Part shown: piece by piece, positions 21,768 through 30,449 of the stretch
How the letters are laid out: the number at the start of each line of letters is the position of its first letter
Position numbering within the stretch: position 1 is the stretch's first letter
Assembly (NCBI GenBank): GCA_020073205.1
Contig: JAIQFR010000033.1
Span: forward strand, 1-39,295
DNA from: Terriglobia bacterium
Lineage (GTDB): Bacteria > Acidobacteriota > Polarisedimenticolia > Polarisedimenticolales > JAIQFR01
DNA length: 39,295 nucleotides
Direction: 5' to 3'
Notes under the pieces: model-generated
Databases searched by the model: none
Seen by the model: only the letters and a program-made list of their open reading frames with translations
Told to the model about the DNA's origin: nothing
Made by a program: the position numbers and the translations under genes

Positions 21768-22108
21768 GGCTAACTTGTCTTTCGGGCCAACTTCGTTATC
21801 ACGTAAAACCGGTCACCTTTCTGGTTTTATGCGCATAGCCGTCAGTCGGCAGCTTGACTCCATACCTCTTTGGCTCGGGTGGCGTTCAGTCTGTCCCCCG
21901 GCCGGAACCCTTGCTGTCAATGTCTTACGCCCGACCTTTCGGAATTGCAAGCTCTAACGGGAGGTCCCGGGCCAAGGGCTCAAGGCGTGCTGTGAGATCG
22001 CCGCAGTGCCCGGACCCAAGAATTGCGCGAAGTGGAGCCGCCCACCTGAGAACCCCGCGGAAGCCATCGCCTCCCTCGGTACGATCGAACGAGGACGAGG
22101 TTCCGGCG
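21768..22108 (-). other. Candidate attI region between integrase and first cassette
   Basis: 341 bases without a credible gene. The left edge is a GTTAGCC core (21774-21768, minus) where the first cassette begins. The rest shows an AAAACC/GGTTTT inverted repeat (about 21817-21840), a second GTTAGAG heptamer (21951-21957, minus) and TTGACA on the minus strand near 21925 with no good -10 at the right spacing. In this arrangement the attachment site should lie here, on the 3' side of intI. No convincing cassette promoter (Pc) was found. Confidence 0.5.
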
Positions 22109-23116
22109 CTAATCGCCCAGGCGATCCACCGGGCTCACCACTCCGTGACCGCCGCGATTGAGGACGTGCGTGTAGATCATGGTCGTCGCCACGTCGCGGT
22201 GGCCCAGCAGTTCCTGGACGGTGCGGATGTCGTACCCATCCTCCAGGAGGTGGGTGGCGAAGGAGTGCCGCAGGCTGTGGCTCGTGGCCGGCTTGGCGAT
22301 GCCAGCCCTCAGTACGGCCTCTCGAATGGCGCGTTGAACGGCGGATTCGTGCAGGTGGTGGCGGCGGCGCTGACCGGTCTTGGAATCCTGATAGAACCGG
22401 GTGGCGGGAAACACCCACTGCCATCCCCACTCGCGGCCGGCGTTCGGGTACTTGCGACCGAGGGCGCTGGGGAGCTCGACCCAGCCGGCGCCTGTTCGCT
22501 GGTCGGCCTCGTGAAGGCGCTTGACACGCGCGAGGTGCTCGGTGAGCGCGGATTTCGCGGACGCCGGGAGCATGGTGCGGCGGTCCTTGTCCCCTTTCCC
22601 CGAGCGGACGGTGATCTCGTTGCGGTCGAGGTCGAGGTCCTTGACGCGCAGGCGGCAGCACTCCAGGAGCCGCAGCCCTGCGCCGTAGAGGAGCTGCGCC
22701 ATCAGGGCGACCGGCCCTTGAAGCTGGCGCAGCAGCCGGCGCACCTCCTCGCGCGAGAGCACGACGGGGAGCCGGCGGGCACCCCTCGCCGTCACGACCC
22801 CTTCCTGGCCGGCCAGCGGGTTCCGGAGCACCTCGCGATAGAAGAACAACAGCGCGGCCAGCGCCTGGTTCTGCGTCGGCGCCGCGACACGCCAGTCCAC
22901 GGCGAGGCTCGTGAGGAACGCGTTGACCTCGTCCTTGCCGAGCGAGCCTGGCGCGCGCCCCTCGTGGAAGCCGACGAAACGCCGGATCAAGAGGACGTAC
23001 GCTTCCTCCGTCCGGCGGCTGTAATGCCGGGCCTGCAAGAGCGCCCGGGCGCGGGAGACGAGATCCCGTCCACCCTCCTTGGAGGATGGCCCGTTGGGTT
23101 TCGCGTCGGGCTCCAT
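22109..23116 (-). CDS. intI: Integron integrase IntI
   Basis: A 335-residue tyrosine recombinase. The SAM-like N-terminal core-binding domain ([20 protein letters not shown]) precedes the catalytic domain with R149 (GAGLRLLE), K174, H280-x-x-R283 ([11 protein letters not shown]), H306 (GHRDV) and nucleophile Y315 (YTHVL). The integron-specific insertion is intact ([20 protein letters not shown]), and [16 protein letters not shown] matches IntI1 closely. It catalyses attI x attC recombination using folded single-stranded attC. ATG at 23116 follows GAGGCG. It is on the same strand as the cassettes, so attI should lie downstream of its stop codon. No LexA box was seen upstream. Confidence 0.96.
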   Translation of the reverse strand: MEPDAKPNGPSSKEGGRDLVSRARALLQARHYSRRTEEAYVLLIRRFVGFHEGRAPGSLGKDEVNAFLTSLAVDWRVAAPTQNQALAALLFFYREVLRNPLAGQEGVVTARGARRLPVVLSREEVRRLLRQLQGPVALMAQLLYGAGLRLLECCRLRVKDLDLDRNEITVRSGKGDKDRRTMLPASAKSALTEHLARVKRLHEADQRTGAGWVELPSALGRKYPNAGREWGWQWVFPATRFYQDSKTGQRRRHHLHESAVQRAIREAVLRAGIAKPATSHSLRHSFATHLLEDGYDIRTVQELLGHRDVATTMIYTHVLNRGGHGVVSPVDRLGD

Positions 23117-23229
23117 CGGACGCCTCGAAGCAGGCGACCGCAAACATAAGGCCCGATGGGCGGATTCGGCAGGTGGCGTCGCGAGGTTCGGTTGCGCGTT
23201 CGCAACGGATCGCCGGCGTCCTCGCGACC

Positions 23230-24225
23230 TTACGTCACCTCTCCCGCAATCGGGATGCACAGTCGGGCCTTGATCTCCTCCGGGCCGGTCGAGGTCGCGA
23301 GGAGGTACATGAGCTTCACCGCGGCGGCTTCCACGGTCATGTCCGCGGTGCCGACCGCCCCCGCCTCCATGGCGAGCCGCCCTCCCGCGTAGCGGGACAT
23401 GTCCACGCGGCCGTGCATCGACTGGGAGCCGATGGCGACCACGATCCCGGCGCCGGTGAGCGTCCGGACCGCGTCGGTGAGGCCAAGGTCGAGGACCGGG
23501 AAATTGCCGACGCCGTATGCCTGCACCAGCACCGCGCCGATCCCCGTCCCCGCCAGCGCAGCGAGGGGGGCGGCGGGCTGGCCGGGCAGGAGGCGCAGCG
23601 CGGCGATCCGGCAGTCGAAGCCCCCCTCGATCCGGCAGGTGCAGCCCGGCGTTCGCGGCTCGACGTGGAGTCTCACCTCCATCCCGATCTCGGCGAGCGG
23701 GGGAAAGTTGGGCGATCGGTACGCCGCGTACGAGAACGAGCTGCGCTTCATGGTCCGGTTGCCGCGCAGCAGCATGCCGTCGAAGTAGATCGCGACTTCG
23801 GGGATCGCGCGCGACGCCAGCTCCACCGCGCCGACGAGGTTGCCCCGGCCGTCCGAGTGGGGATCCGAGATCGGCCGCTGCGCCCCGGTGAGGATCACGG
23901 GGCGCGGCAGGTCCCGGAGGACGTAGGAGAGGGCCGAGGCCGTGTAGGCCATGGCGTCCGTGCCGTGGGTGATCACGATCCCGTCGAAGCGCGCGATGTC
24001 GGCGGCGGCCTCCCGGGCCAGAGACATCCAGAGCGCGCAGTTCACGTCGGACGAGTCGATGTTGGAGAAGACGCGGGTCTCGATCGCCGCGATCTGATCC
24101 AGCTCGGGGACGTGCTCGAGGATCGTGCTGCCGAACTCGTCGGGGGCCAGGGCGTGGTCGGGCTCGCGCGGCCGCATCCCCAGGGTGCCGCCGGTGTGCA
24201 GGATCAGGACGCGCGGCTTCGTCAC
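23230..24225 (-). CDS. ansA: L-asparaginase (type I-like)
   Basis: A 331-residue cytosolic asparaginase hydrolysing asparagine to aspartate and ammonia. The two catalytic threonine motifs are present: HTGGTLGM near the N-terminus (T11) and [15 protein letters not shown] (T89/D90), followed by [17 protein letters not shown]. Length and lack of signal peptide suit the AnsA cytoplasmic type. GTG start ten bases after the ApgM-family stop puts both in one operon. It ends 113 bases before intI on the same strand, so transcripts could continue into the integron. Confidence 0.93.
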   Translation of the reverse strand: MTKPRVLILHTGGTLGMRPREPDHALAPDEFGSTILEHVPELDQIAAIETRVFSNIDSSDVNCALWMSLAREAAADIARFDGIVITHGTDAMAYTASALSYVLRDLPRPVILTGAQRPISDPHSDGRGNLVGAVELASRAIPEVAIYFDGMLLRGNRTMKRSSFSYAAYRSPNFPPLAEIGMEVRLHVEPRTPGCTCRIEGGFDCRIAALRLLPGQPAAPLAALAGTGIGAVLVQAYGVGNFPVLDLGLTDAVRTLTGAGIVVAIGSQSMHGRVDMSRYAGGRLAMEAGAVGTADMTVEAAAVKLMYLLATSTGPEEIKARLCIPIAGEVT

Positions 24226-24235
24226 GTGAAGCGCC

Positions 24236-25423
24236 TCAGCGGCGGATGAACGCCTCCATCAGCTCGTGACCCGGATCGGCCCACAGCCCCGTGCGATCGG
24301 CCGCCGCCTCCGTGAACCGCGCGCCCCCGTTCGGCGCGATCCCGGCGCCGGCGTAGCAGAACGGCGGGGGGACCGCGGAATGGCCGCGGGAGACGCACTC
24401 GGTCGGGTGGTCGGCCGCGACGAGGACGCGCCACTCGGGGAACCTGCGCAGCCGCTCGAGGAGCGGCCCCGCCACGGCCTCGTCGATCCTCTCGAGCGCC
24501 TTGACCTTCTCCTCGGGGCTCCCCATGTGGGCCGCCTCGTCGGCGGCCTCCACGTGGACGATCACGAGGTCGAACTCGTCGAGCGCTCGGGCCGCCGCCC
24601 TCCCCTTCCCCTCGTAGTTCGTGTCGATGTAGCCGGTGGCGCCGGGGACCTCGATCAGGCGCATCCCCATGAGGTTCGCCATCCCCCGGAGGATGTCGAC
24701 GGCGGTGATCACGGCGCCCTTCGGGCCGAACCGCGACGCGAAGCTCTCGAAGGGCGTCGGGCGCCCCTGGCCCCAGAGCCAGATGCCGGTCACCGGGGCC
24801 TTCCCCTTCTCCTGCCGGCGCCGGTTCACCGGATGGCCCGCGATCAGTGTGGCGGCCTTCTCCATGATCCCGGTTACGCGCTCGGCGCCGGTCCCCGAGG
24901 GGGCGTGCTTCGTCACCGGCTGATCGATGATGTCGTGAGGGGGCGCGCAGCGGAGGGCGAGGCCGGCGGCGTCCTTAAGCAGCATCAGGTGGCGGTAGGT
25001 GACCCCGGAATGGAACTCGCACCCGTCGCCGCGGAGCGCCGCGTCGAGGTCGGAGATCAGCGCGTCCGCCTCGTCCTGGGCGATGTGCCCCGCGGTGTTG
25101 TCCCGCATCAGGCCGTCCCCGACCGTCACGAAGTTGCAGCGGAAGATCATCTGGTCCGGGCGCACGGCGAGGCCCTTCGCGGCGGCCTCGAGAGGCGCGC
25201 GGCCGGAGTAGTACCGGTGAGGGTCGTACCCGAGGACCGAGAGCGTGCCGACGTCGGTTCCCGGCGTGAACCCCTCAGGGATCGTCACGGCGCGCCCCAG
25301 GAGGCCGCTCGCCGCGACGGAGTCCATGTTCGGGATGAGGGCCGCCTCGAGCGGCGTCCTTCCGTCGAGTTTGGGCAGCGGCTCGTCGGCCGCCCCGTCG
25401 GGGAGCAGGATCGCGTACTTCAC
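24236..25423 (-). CDS. apgM: ApgM-family cofactor-independent phosphoglycerate mutase / possible homoserine kinase
   Basis: A 395-residue alkaline-phosphatase-superfamily protein. Metal and nucleophile motifs are present: LLPDGAADEP at the start, GFTPGTDVGTLSVLGYDP, VHVEAADEAAHMG and AADHPTECVSRGHS near the end. The archaeal-type ApgM converts 3- to 2-phosphoglycerate; a bacterial subfamily of this length (TIGR02535-like) has been proposed to be a homoserine kinase because it neighbours threonine genes. Threonine synthase lies across the integron, so both functions stay open. GTG start after AGGAGGG; strong promoter upstream. Confidence 0.85.
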   Translation of the reverse strand: MKYAILLPDGAADEPLPKLDGRTPLEAALIPNMDSVAASGLLGRAVTIPEGFTPGTDVGTLSVLGYDPHRYYSGRAPLEAAAKGLAVRPDQMIFRCNFVTVGDGLMRDNTAGHIAQDEADALISDLDAALRGDGCEFHSGVTYRHLMLLKDAAGLALRCAPPHDIIDQPVTKHAPSGTGAERVTGIMEKAATLIAGHPVNRRRQEKGKAPVTGIWLWGQGRPTPFESFASRFGPKGAVITAVDILRGMANLMGMRLIEVPGATGYIDTNYEGKGRAAARALDEFDLVIVHVEAADEAAHMGSPEEKVKALERIDEAVAGPLLERLRRFPEWRVLVAADHPTECVSRGHSAVPPPFCYAGAGIAPNGGARFTEAAADRTGLWADPGHELMEAFIRR

Positions 25424-25467
25424 GGCGGTGGACCCTCCTGGAGCGGTCGGGGACGAGGCGAACGCGG

Positions 25468-25496
25468 ATTATAGGAACCGCGCCGCGCACGGGCAA
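25468..25496 (-). promoter_or_regulatory. Sigma-70 promoter of the apgM-asparaginase operon
   Basis: Minus-strand -35 TTGCCC (25491-25496), 17-base spacer, perfect -10 TATAAT (25468-25473), about 45 bases before the GTG. This is the best promoter match in the window and could drive apgM, asparaginase and, by read-through, intI and the cassettes. Confidence 0.65.
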
Positions 25497-25591
25497 CCGG
25501 TGCTGAGGCGCGCCGGGGTGGCCCGGGTTAGGATGGAGCCCGCCGGAAGGGGGCGCTACCACCACGCGCCACGGACCGCTCGAGGTGGCTT

Positions 25592-26902
25592 ATGACCGAT
25601 ACGAAGATCGCCTTGCCGGAGTCCGAGATCCCGACCCACTTCTACAATATCGTCGCGGACCTGCCGGTCCCGCTTGAGCCGCCGCTCCACCCGGGTACCG
25701 GGAAGCCGATCGGACCCGGGGACCTCTCCGCGATCTTCCCCATGGGGCTGATCGCGCAGGAGATGACCCGCGACCGCGAGGTGCTGATCCCCGGCGAGGT
25801 GCGGGACATCTACCGCCTCTACCGGCCGACCCCGGTGTTCCGCGCGCGTGCGTTCGAGGAGTTGCTCGATACGCCCGCGAGGATCTACTACAAGTCGGAG
25901 CACGTCAGCCCGGTGGGGAGCCACAAGCTCAACACTGCCCTGGTCCAGGCGTATTACAACCGTTGCGAGGGAGTGAAGCGTCTCGCCACGGAGACCGGCG
26001 CGGGTCAGTGGGGGAGCGCCCTCGCGTGCGCCGCGAGGCTCATGGGCCTCGAGTGCATGGTGTACATGGTCCGCGTGAGCTACGACCAGAAGCCGTACCG
26101 GAGGGTCATGATGAAGACCTACGGCGCGGAGGTGGTCGCGAGCCCCTCGGACCGGACGGAGGCCGGCCGGCGGATCCTGAGGGACCACCCGGACTCTCCC
26201 GGCAGCCTGGGGATCGCGATCTCCGAGGCGGTGGAGGACGCGGCGCGGCGCGACGACACCAAGTACGCGCTGGGCAGCGTCCTGAACCACGTGCTCCTCC
26301 ACCAGACGGTGATCGGCCTCGAGGCGCGGAAGCAGATGGAGCTGGTCGGCGACTACCCCGACATCGTGATCGGCTGCCACGGCGGCGGCAGCAACTTCTC
26401 GGGCCTCGCCTTCCCGTTCCTCGGCGAGCGGCTCCGGGGGGAGCGGAAGGGCCTCCGCGCCATCGCGGTCGAGCCGTCCTCGTGCCCGACGCTCACCGCC
26501 GGGGCGCGCCGCTACGACTTCGGCGACACCGCGGGGACGACGCCGCTCCTGATGATGCACACTCTCGGGCACGAGTTCGTCCCGCCGCCGGTCCACGCCG
26601 GCGGGCTGCGCTACCACGGCTCGGCGCCCCTGGTCAGCCACCTCCTCGCCGCCGGCCTGGTGGAAGCGGAGGCGTATCCCCAGGGGCCCGTGTTCGAGAG
26701 CGCCGTGAAATTCGCCCGGTGCGAGGGGACGATCCCTGCGCCGGAGTCGGCGCACGCGATCCACAGCGTGGTCCTTCACGCCCTCCTGGCCCGGGAGGCC
26801 GGCGAGCACAAGGTGATCCTGTTCAACCTGTCGGGTCACGGCCTCTTCGACCTGGCCGCGTACGATTCCTTTCTCGACGGTTCGCTCGACCCCGCCTCCT
26901 GA
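25592..26902 (+). CDS. trpB2: TrpB2-type tryptophan synthase beta subunit
   Basis: A 436-residue fold-type II PLP enzyme. The cofactor lysine sits in [13 protein letters not shown] (K112) and the phosphate cup in [11 protein letters not shown]. Length, the N-terminal [10 protein letters not shown] and the [11 protein letters not shown] segment mark the TrpB2 subclass, which lacks tight TrpA coupling and can act with free indole or phosphoserine; no trpA is in the window. ATG at 25592 follows GAGGTGG. Divergent from apgM with 168 bases between. Role is probably tryptophan synthesis or indole salvage. Confidence 0.93.
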   Translation: MTDTKIALPESEIPTHFYNIVADLPVPLEPPLHPGTGKPIGPGDLSAIFPMGLIAQEMTRDREVLIPGEVRDIYRLYRPTPVFRARAFEELLDTPARIYYKSEHVSPVGSHKLNTALVQAYYNRCEGVKRLATETGAGQWGSALACAARLMGLECMVYMVRVSYDQKPYRRVMMKTYGAEVVASPSDRTEAGRRILRDHPDSPGSLGIAISEAVEDAARRDDTKYALGSVLNHVLLHQTVIGLEARKQMELVGDYPDIVIGCHGGGSNFSGLAFPFLGERLRGERKGLRAIAVEPSSCPTLTAGARRYDFGDTAGTTPLLMMHTLGHEFVPPPVHAGGLRYHGSAPLVSHLLAAGLVEAEAYPQGPVFESAVKFARCEGTIPAPESAHAIHSVVLHALLAREAGEHKVILFNLSGHGLFDLAAYDSFLDGSLDPAS

Positions 26903-27009
26903 GCCGGCGCTCCGGTGAAGCCGGCCGCGTCGAATCCGCGGCGGCGCCGAGGTGTTAACATCCCTGGCCCTGCCGCCCCGGCTGAGGGCGCCTTGCTCTG
27001 GAGAGACCC

Positions 27010-30000
27010 ATGAAGCGCCGACTCGTCGTCCCCGCCTCCGCTCTCGTCCTCGCGCTCCTCGCCTTCGACGCGCTCGCCGCGGGAGCCCCGCTCGGCTATT
27101 ACCGGTTCCCGGCGATCCACGCCGGGACGATCGTGTTCACGGCGGAGGGAGACCTCTACAAGGTGAGCGTCGAGGGCGGGACCGCCGAGCGCCTCACCAG
27201 CCACCCCGGGATGGAGTCGAACGCCGCGATCTCCCCCGACGGCGCCGTCGTCGCGTTCTCCGCGACGTACGAGGGACCCACCGAGGTCTACGTGATGCCG
27301 CTCGCGGGCGGCCTGCCGCGGAGGCTCACCTGGGACGGCTCGGCCACCGTCCTTGGGTGGACGCCGGACGGCAAGGTGCTCTACGCCACGACCAACCGCA
27401 GCACGCTCCCCGACGCCCAGCTCTCGACCGTGGACCCGGCGTCCGGAGCGCGCGAGACGCTCCCGCTGAGCCAGGCCGCGGAAGGCTCGTACGACTTCTC
27501 CGGGAGGACGCTGTTCTTCAGCCGGCTCCGGTACCAGGGGAGCCACACGCGTCGCTACAAGGGAGGGACCGCGCAGAAGATCTGGAAGCTCGCCCCCGGC
27601 GCGGCGGAGGCGGTCTGCCTCACCGCGGACTTCGACGGGACGAGCCGGTGGCCGATGGGGTGGAGGGGAAGGGTGTACTTCGTCAGCGACCGGGACGGGA
27701 CCCTGAACGTCTGGTCGATGGACGAGAGCGGCGGCGACCTCATGCAGCACACCCGCCACGACGGGTGGGACGTCTCGTCGCCGTCGCTGTCCGACGGGAA
27801 GATCGCCTACCAGCTGGGCGCCGATCTGTGGGTGCTCGACCTCGCCACCGGCAAGGACGCGGCGATCGCGGTCACGCTCGCGTCGGACCTCGACCAGACC
27901 CGCGAGCGATGGGTCAAGAAGCCGATGGAGTACCTGACGTCGGCCCACCTCTCCCCCGACGGGGACCGCGTGGCCCTGACCGCCCGCGGCCAGGTGTTCG
28001 TCGCGCCTGCGCGGCAGGGACGCATCGTCGAGGCGACGCGGCGGCCGGGGGTCCGTTACCGTCAGGCCCGGTTCCTCCCCGACGGGAAGTCGCTGGCCGT
28101 CCTCTCGGACGAGAGCGGCGAGGTCGAGTGGTGGAAGCTCCCGGCGAACGGGGTCGGCGCCGGCGACGCGCTCACCTCGGACGGCAAGGTCCTTCGCTTC
28201 GACGGCGTCCCCTCCCCCGACGGGAAGCGCATCGCGTACCACGACAAGAACCAGGAGCTGTGGATCCTCGACCTCGAAAAGAAGAAGAGCACCCGGATCG
28301 CCACGTCCCGAACGGGGGAGTTCTTAGACCTCGCCTGGTCCCCCGACGGCGCGTGGCTCGCGTACGTCGCCCCCGGCGACAACGAGCTGTCGAGGATCTG
28401 GCTCCACCGTCCCGCGGACGGCACCACGGTCCCCTTGACCTCCGACCGCACCGGCAGCGCCTCGCCGGCCTGGACCCCCGACGGCAAGTGGCTCTACTTC
28501 CTGTCCGACCGCGAGCTCCGGTCCCTCGTGGGCAGCCCGTGGGGCGACCGCCAGCCCGAGCCGTTCTTCGACAGGATCACGAAGATCTACCTCGTGGACC
28601 TTCCCGGCGGCCAGCGCTCCCCGTGGCAGCCGTCGGACGAGCTGGCCCCCAAGGAGGCCAAGGCCCAGGACGACAAAGACAAGGACAAGGACAAGGAGAA
28701 GGAGAAAGACCAGGAGGGCGAGGCCGGCGATAAGCCGAAGGGCTCCGCCGGCGCGAAGCCGAAGGACAAGGCGGTCGTGGTGAAGATCGAGCTCGACGGC
28801 CTCGACCACCGCGTGCAGGAGGTCCCGCTTCCCGCGGACAACTACGAGAACCTGTCCGCCGGGGAGAAGAGGCTCTTCTTCGAGGTGCGGGAGACCTCGT
28901 TCGAGAGGAAGGCCCGCCTCGCTTACGCCGAGGTCACGAGCCACGAGCCGAAGGTCAAGACGTTGGTGCCGGAGGTGAAGGGGTACGAGCCGTCCCAGGA
29001 CGGCAAGAAGCTCCTCGTTCGGAAGGGGGACGACCTGTACGTGATCGAGTCGTCCGCGGAGGAGAGCCACGACCTCTCCGAGAAGAAGGTCTCGCTCGAC
29101 GGCTGGACGTTCGCGCTCGATCCGCGCGAGGAGTGGCGCCAGATGTTCCGCGAGGCCTGGCGCCTCGAGCGCGACTACTTCTACGACCGGAGCATGCACG
29201 GCGTGGACTGGCCGGCGATGCGCGGAAAGTTCGAGCCGCTCGTCGCGCGGGTCACCGACCGCGCCGAGCTGAACGACCTCCTGGGGCAGATGGTCGCGGA
29301 GCTGTCGGCTCTCCACATGTTCGTCCGCGGCGGCGACCTCCGCGAGACTCCGGACCCGGTGGCGAACTCGTCCCTCGGCGCCGAGCTCGACCGCGACACG
29401 GCCGCGGGCGGGTACCGGATCCGCCGGATCTTCCGCGCCGACCCGGATTATCCCGGCGAGCTTTCCCCGCTGGCGAAGCCCGCGGTCGGCGCCGCCGAGG
29501 GGGACGTGCTGACCGCCATCGACGGCGTCGCGCTCCTCACGGTTCCTGACCCCGGCGTGCTGCTCCGCGCCAAGGCCGGCAAGCAGGTCCTGCTGACGAT
29601 CAGGGAGACGAAATCGGGAAAGACCCGGGACGCGATCGCGGTCCCGCTCCCGGGCGCGGCCGCCGACCTCCGGTACGACGACTGGGAGACTACGCGCCGC
29701 CTCGAGGTCGAGGAGAAGGGCAAAGGAGACCTCGGATACGTCCACCTGCGCGCCATGGGCGGGAGCGACTACTCCGACTGGGCCCGGAATTTCTATCCCG
29801 TGTATCGGCGCAAGGGACTGATCGTGGACGTGAGGCACAACCGCGGCGGGAACATCGACAGCTGGATCCTCGAGAAGCTGATGCGCCGCGCCTGGTTCTA
29901 CTGGCAGCCGAGGGTCGGAGCGCCGATCTGGAACATGCAGTACGCCTTCCGCGGCCCCGTGGTCGTGCTGGTGGACGAGTGGACCGCGTCGGACGGCGAG

Positions 30001-30330
30001 GCGTTCGCCGAGGGGTTCCGCCGGCTCGGCCTCGGCAAGGTGATCGGCACGCGGACCTGGGGAGGCGAGATCTGGCTCTCCAGCAACAACGTCCTCGTGG
30101 ACAAGGGCATCGCCACCGCCGCCGAGAGCGGCGTTTTCGGCCCCGAGGGGCAATGGCTCATCGAGGGGCGCGGTGTTGAGCCCGACGTGATCGTGGACAA
30201 CCTCCCCCGCGCGACGTTCGACGGAAAGGACGCCCAGCTCGAGGCCGCGATCGCATACCTCAGGGAGACGCTCCAGAAGCAGCCGGTGGAGGAGCCGAAG
30301 CCGCCGAGGTATCCGGACAAGAGCCGGTAG
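27010..30330 (+). CDS. Tricorn-like S41 protease with beta-propeller and PDZ domains
   Basis: A 1106-residue protein with an N-terminal signal peptide (about 1-24), so likely periplasmic. Order: WD40/TolB-type propeller repeats (about 30-550, recurring 'SPDG.. VAF/IAY' motifs), a Lys/Asp/Glu-rich linker (about 554-590), a second propeller-like part, a tricorn core helical domain (EAWRLERDYFYDRSMHGVDW), a PDZ domain (about 800-870) and a C-terminal S41 peptidase domain with GEAF after the nucleophile Ser994 (EWTASDGE). It degrades peptides or damaged proteins. ATG follows GGAGAGACCC. The highly charged linker is unusual in length. Confidence 0.9.
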   Translation: MKRRLVVPASALVLALLAFDALAAGAPLGYYRFPAIHAGTIVFTAEGDLYKVSVEGGTAERLTSHPGMESNAAISPDGAVVAFSATYEGPTEVYVMPLAGGLPRRLTWDGSATVLGWTPDGKVLYATTNRSTLPDAQLSTVDPASGARETLPLSQAAEGSYDFSGRTLFFSRLRYQGSHTRRYKGGTAQKIWKLAPGAAEAVCLTADFDGTSRWPMGWRGRVYFVSDRDGTLNVWSMDESGGDLMQHTRHDGWDVSSPSLSDGKIAYQLGADLWVLDLATGKDAAIAVTLASDLDQTRERWVKKPMEYLTSAHLSPDGDRVALTARGQVFVAPARQGRIVEATRRPGVRYRQARFLPDGKSLAVLSDESGEVEWWKLPANGVGAGDALTSDGKVLRFDGVPSPDGKRIAYHDKNQELWILDLEKKKSTRIATSRTGEFLDLAWSPDGAWLAYVAPGDNELSRIWLHRPADGTTVPLTSDRTGSASPAWTPDGKWLYFLSDRELRSLVGSPWGDRQPEPFFDRITKIYLVDLPGGQRSPWQPSDELAPKEAKAQDDKDKDKDKEKEKDQEGEAGDKPKGSAGAKPKDKAVVVKIELDGLDHRVQEVPLPADNYENLSAGEKRLFFEVRETSFERKARLAYAEVTSHEPKVKTLVPEVKGYEPSQDGKKLLVRKGDDLYVIESSAEESHDLSEKKVSLDGWTFALDPREEWRQMFREAWRLERDYFYDRSMHGVDWPAMRGKFEPLVARVTDRAELNDLLGQMVAELSALHMFVRGGDLRETPDPVANSSLGAELDRDTAAGGYRIRRIFRADPDYPGELSPLAKPAVGAAEGDVLTAIDGVALLTVPDPGVLLRAKAGKQVLLTIRETKSGKTRDAIAVPLPGAAADLRYDDWETTRRLEVEEKGKGDLGYVHLRAMGGSDYSDWARNFYPVYRRKGLIVDVRHNRGGNIDSWILEKLMRRAWFYWQPRVGAPIWNMQYAFRGPVVVLVDEWTASDGEAFAEGFRRLGLGKVIGTRTWGGEIWLSSNNVLVDKGIATAAESGVFGPEGQWLIEGRGVEPDVIVDNLPRATFDGKDAQLEAAIAYLRETLQKQPVEEPKPPRYPDKSR

Positions 30331-30375
30331 CCGCGCGCCGCCGGGGGGCGCCCCTGGCCCCGAGGCCCCCGCGGG

Positions 30376-30384
30376 TGCGATAAT
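30376..30384 (+). promoter_or_regulatory. Extended -10 promoter upstream of the two-component pair
   Basis: TGC immediately followed by GATAAT (30379-30384) fits an extended -10 element; the -35 region is GC-rich and unrecognisable. It lies 66 bases before the kinase start in a 119-base gap. Confidence 0.35.
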
Positions 30385-30449
30385 GTGCCCCAGGGTTCGC
30401 TCCGCCGGGACGGCCCATCGCCCACCTCGATGAGCCCGAAAGGACCGTC

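Larger units (their letters stand above)
13003..23116 (-). mobile_element. Chromosomal integron: intI plus cassette array (reverse arrangement)
   Basis: IntI at the right edge and, to its left, about ten cassettes bounded by attC sites at 21266, 20532, 19902, 19338, the intron-split site, 16366, 15640, 14918, 14399 and 13003. All but one cassette read on the minus strand, the same as intI. The attC sites are diverse in sequence, unlike the homogeneous Vibrio type. Base composition of the cassettes is lower in GC than the flanks. Genes from 10821 to 12987 are probably older cassettes whose attC sites have decayed, so the true left edge may be near 10764. Confidence 0.85.

Noticed and set aside
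23191-23206. GTTGCG/CGCAAC hairpin as terminator between asparaginase and intI.
   Set aside because: Stem of six bases and no U-tract; too weak to call.
26903-27009. GCCGGC repeats after the TrpB2 gene as a terminator.
   Set aside because: The repeats are self-complementary six-mers typical of GC-rich DNA and no U-run follows.
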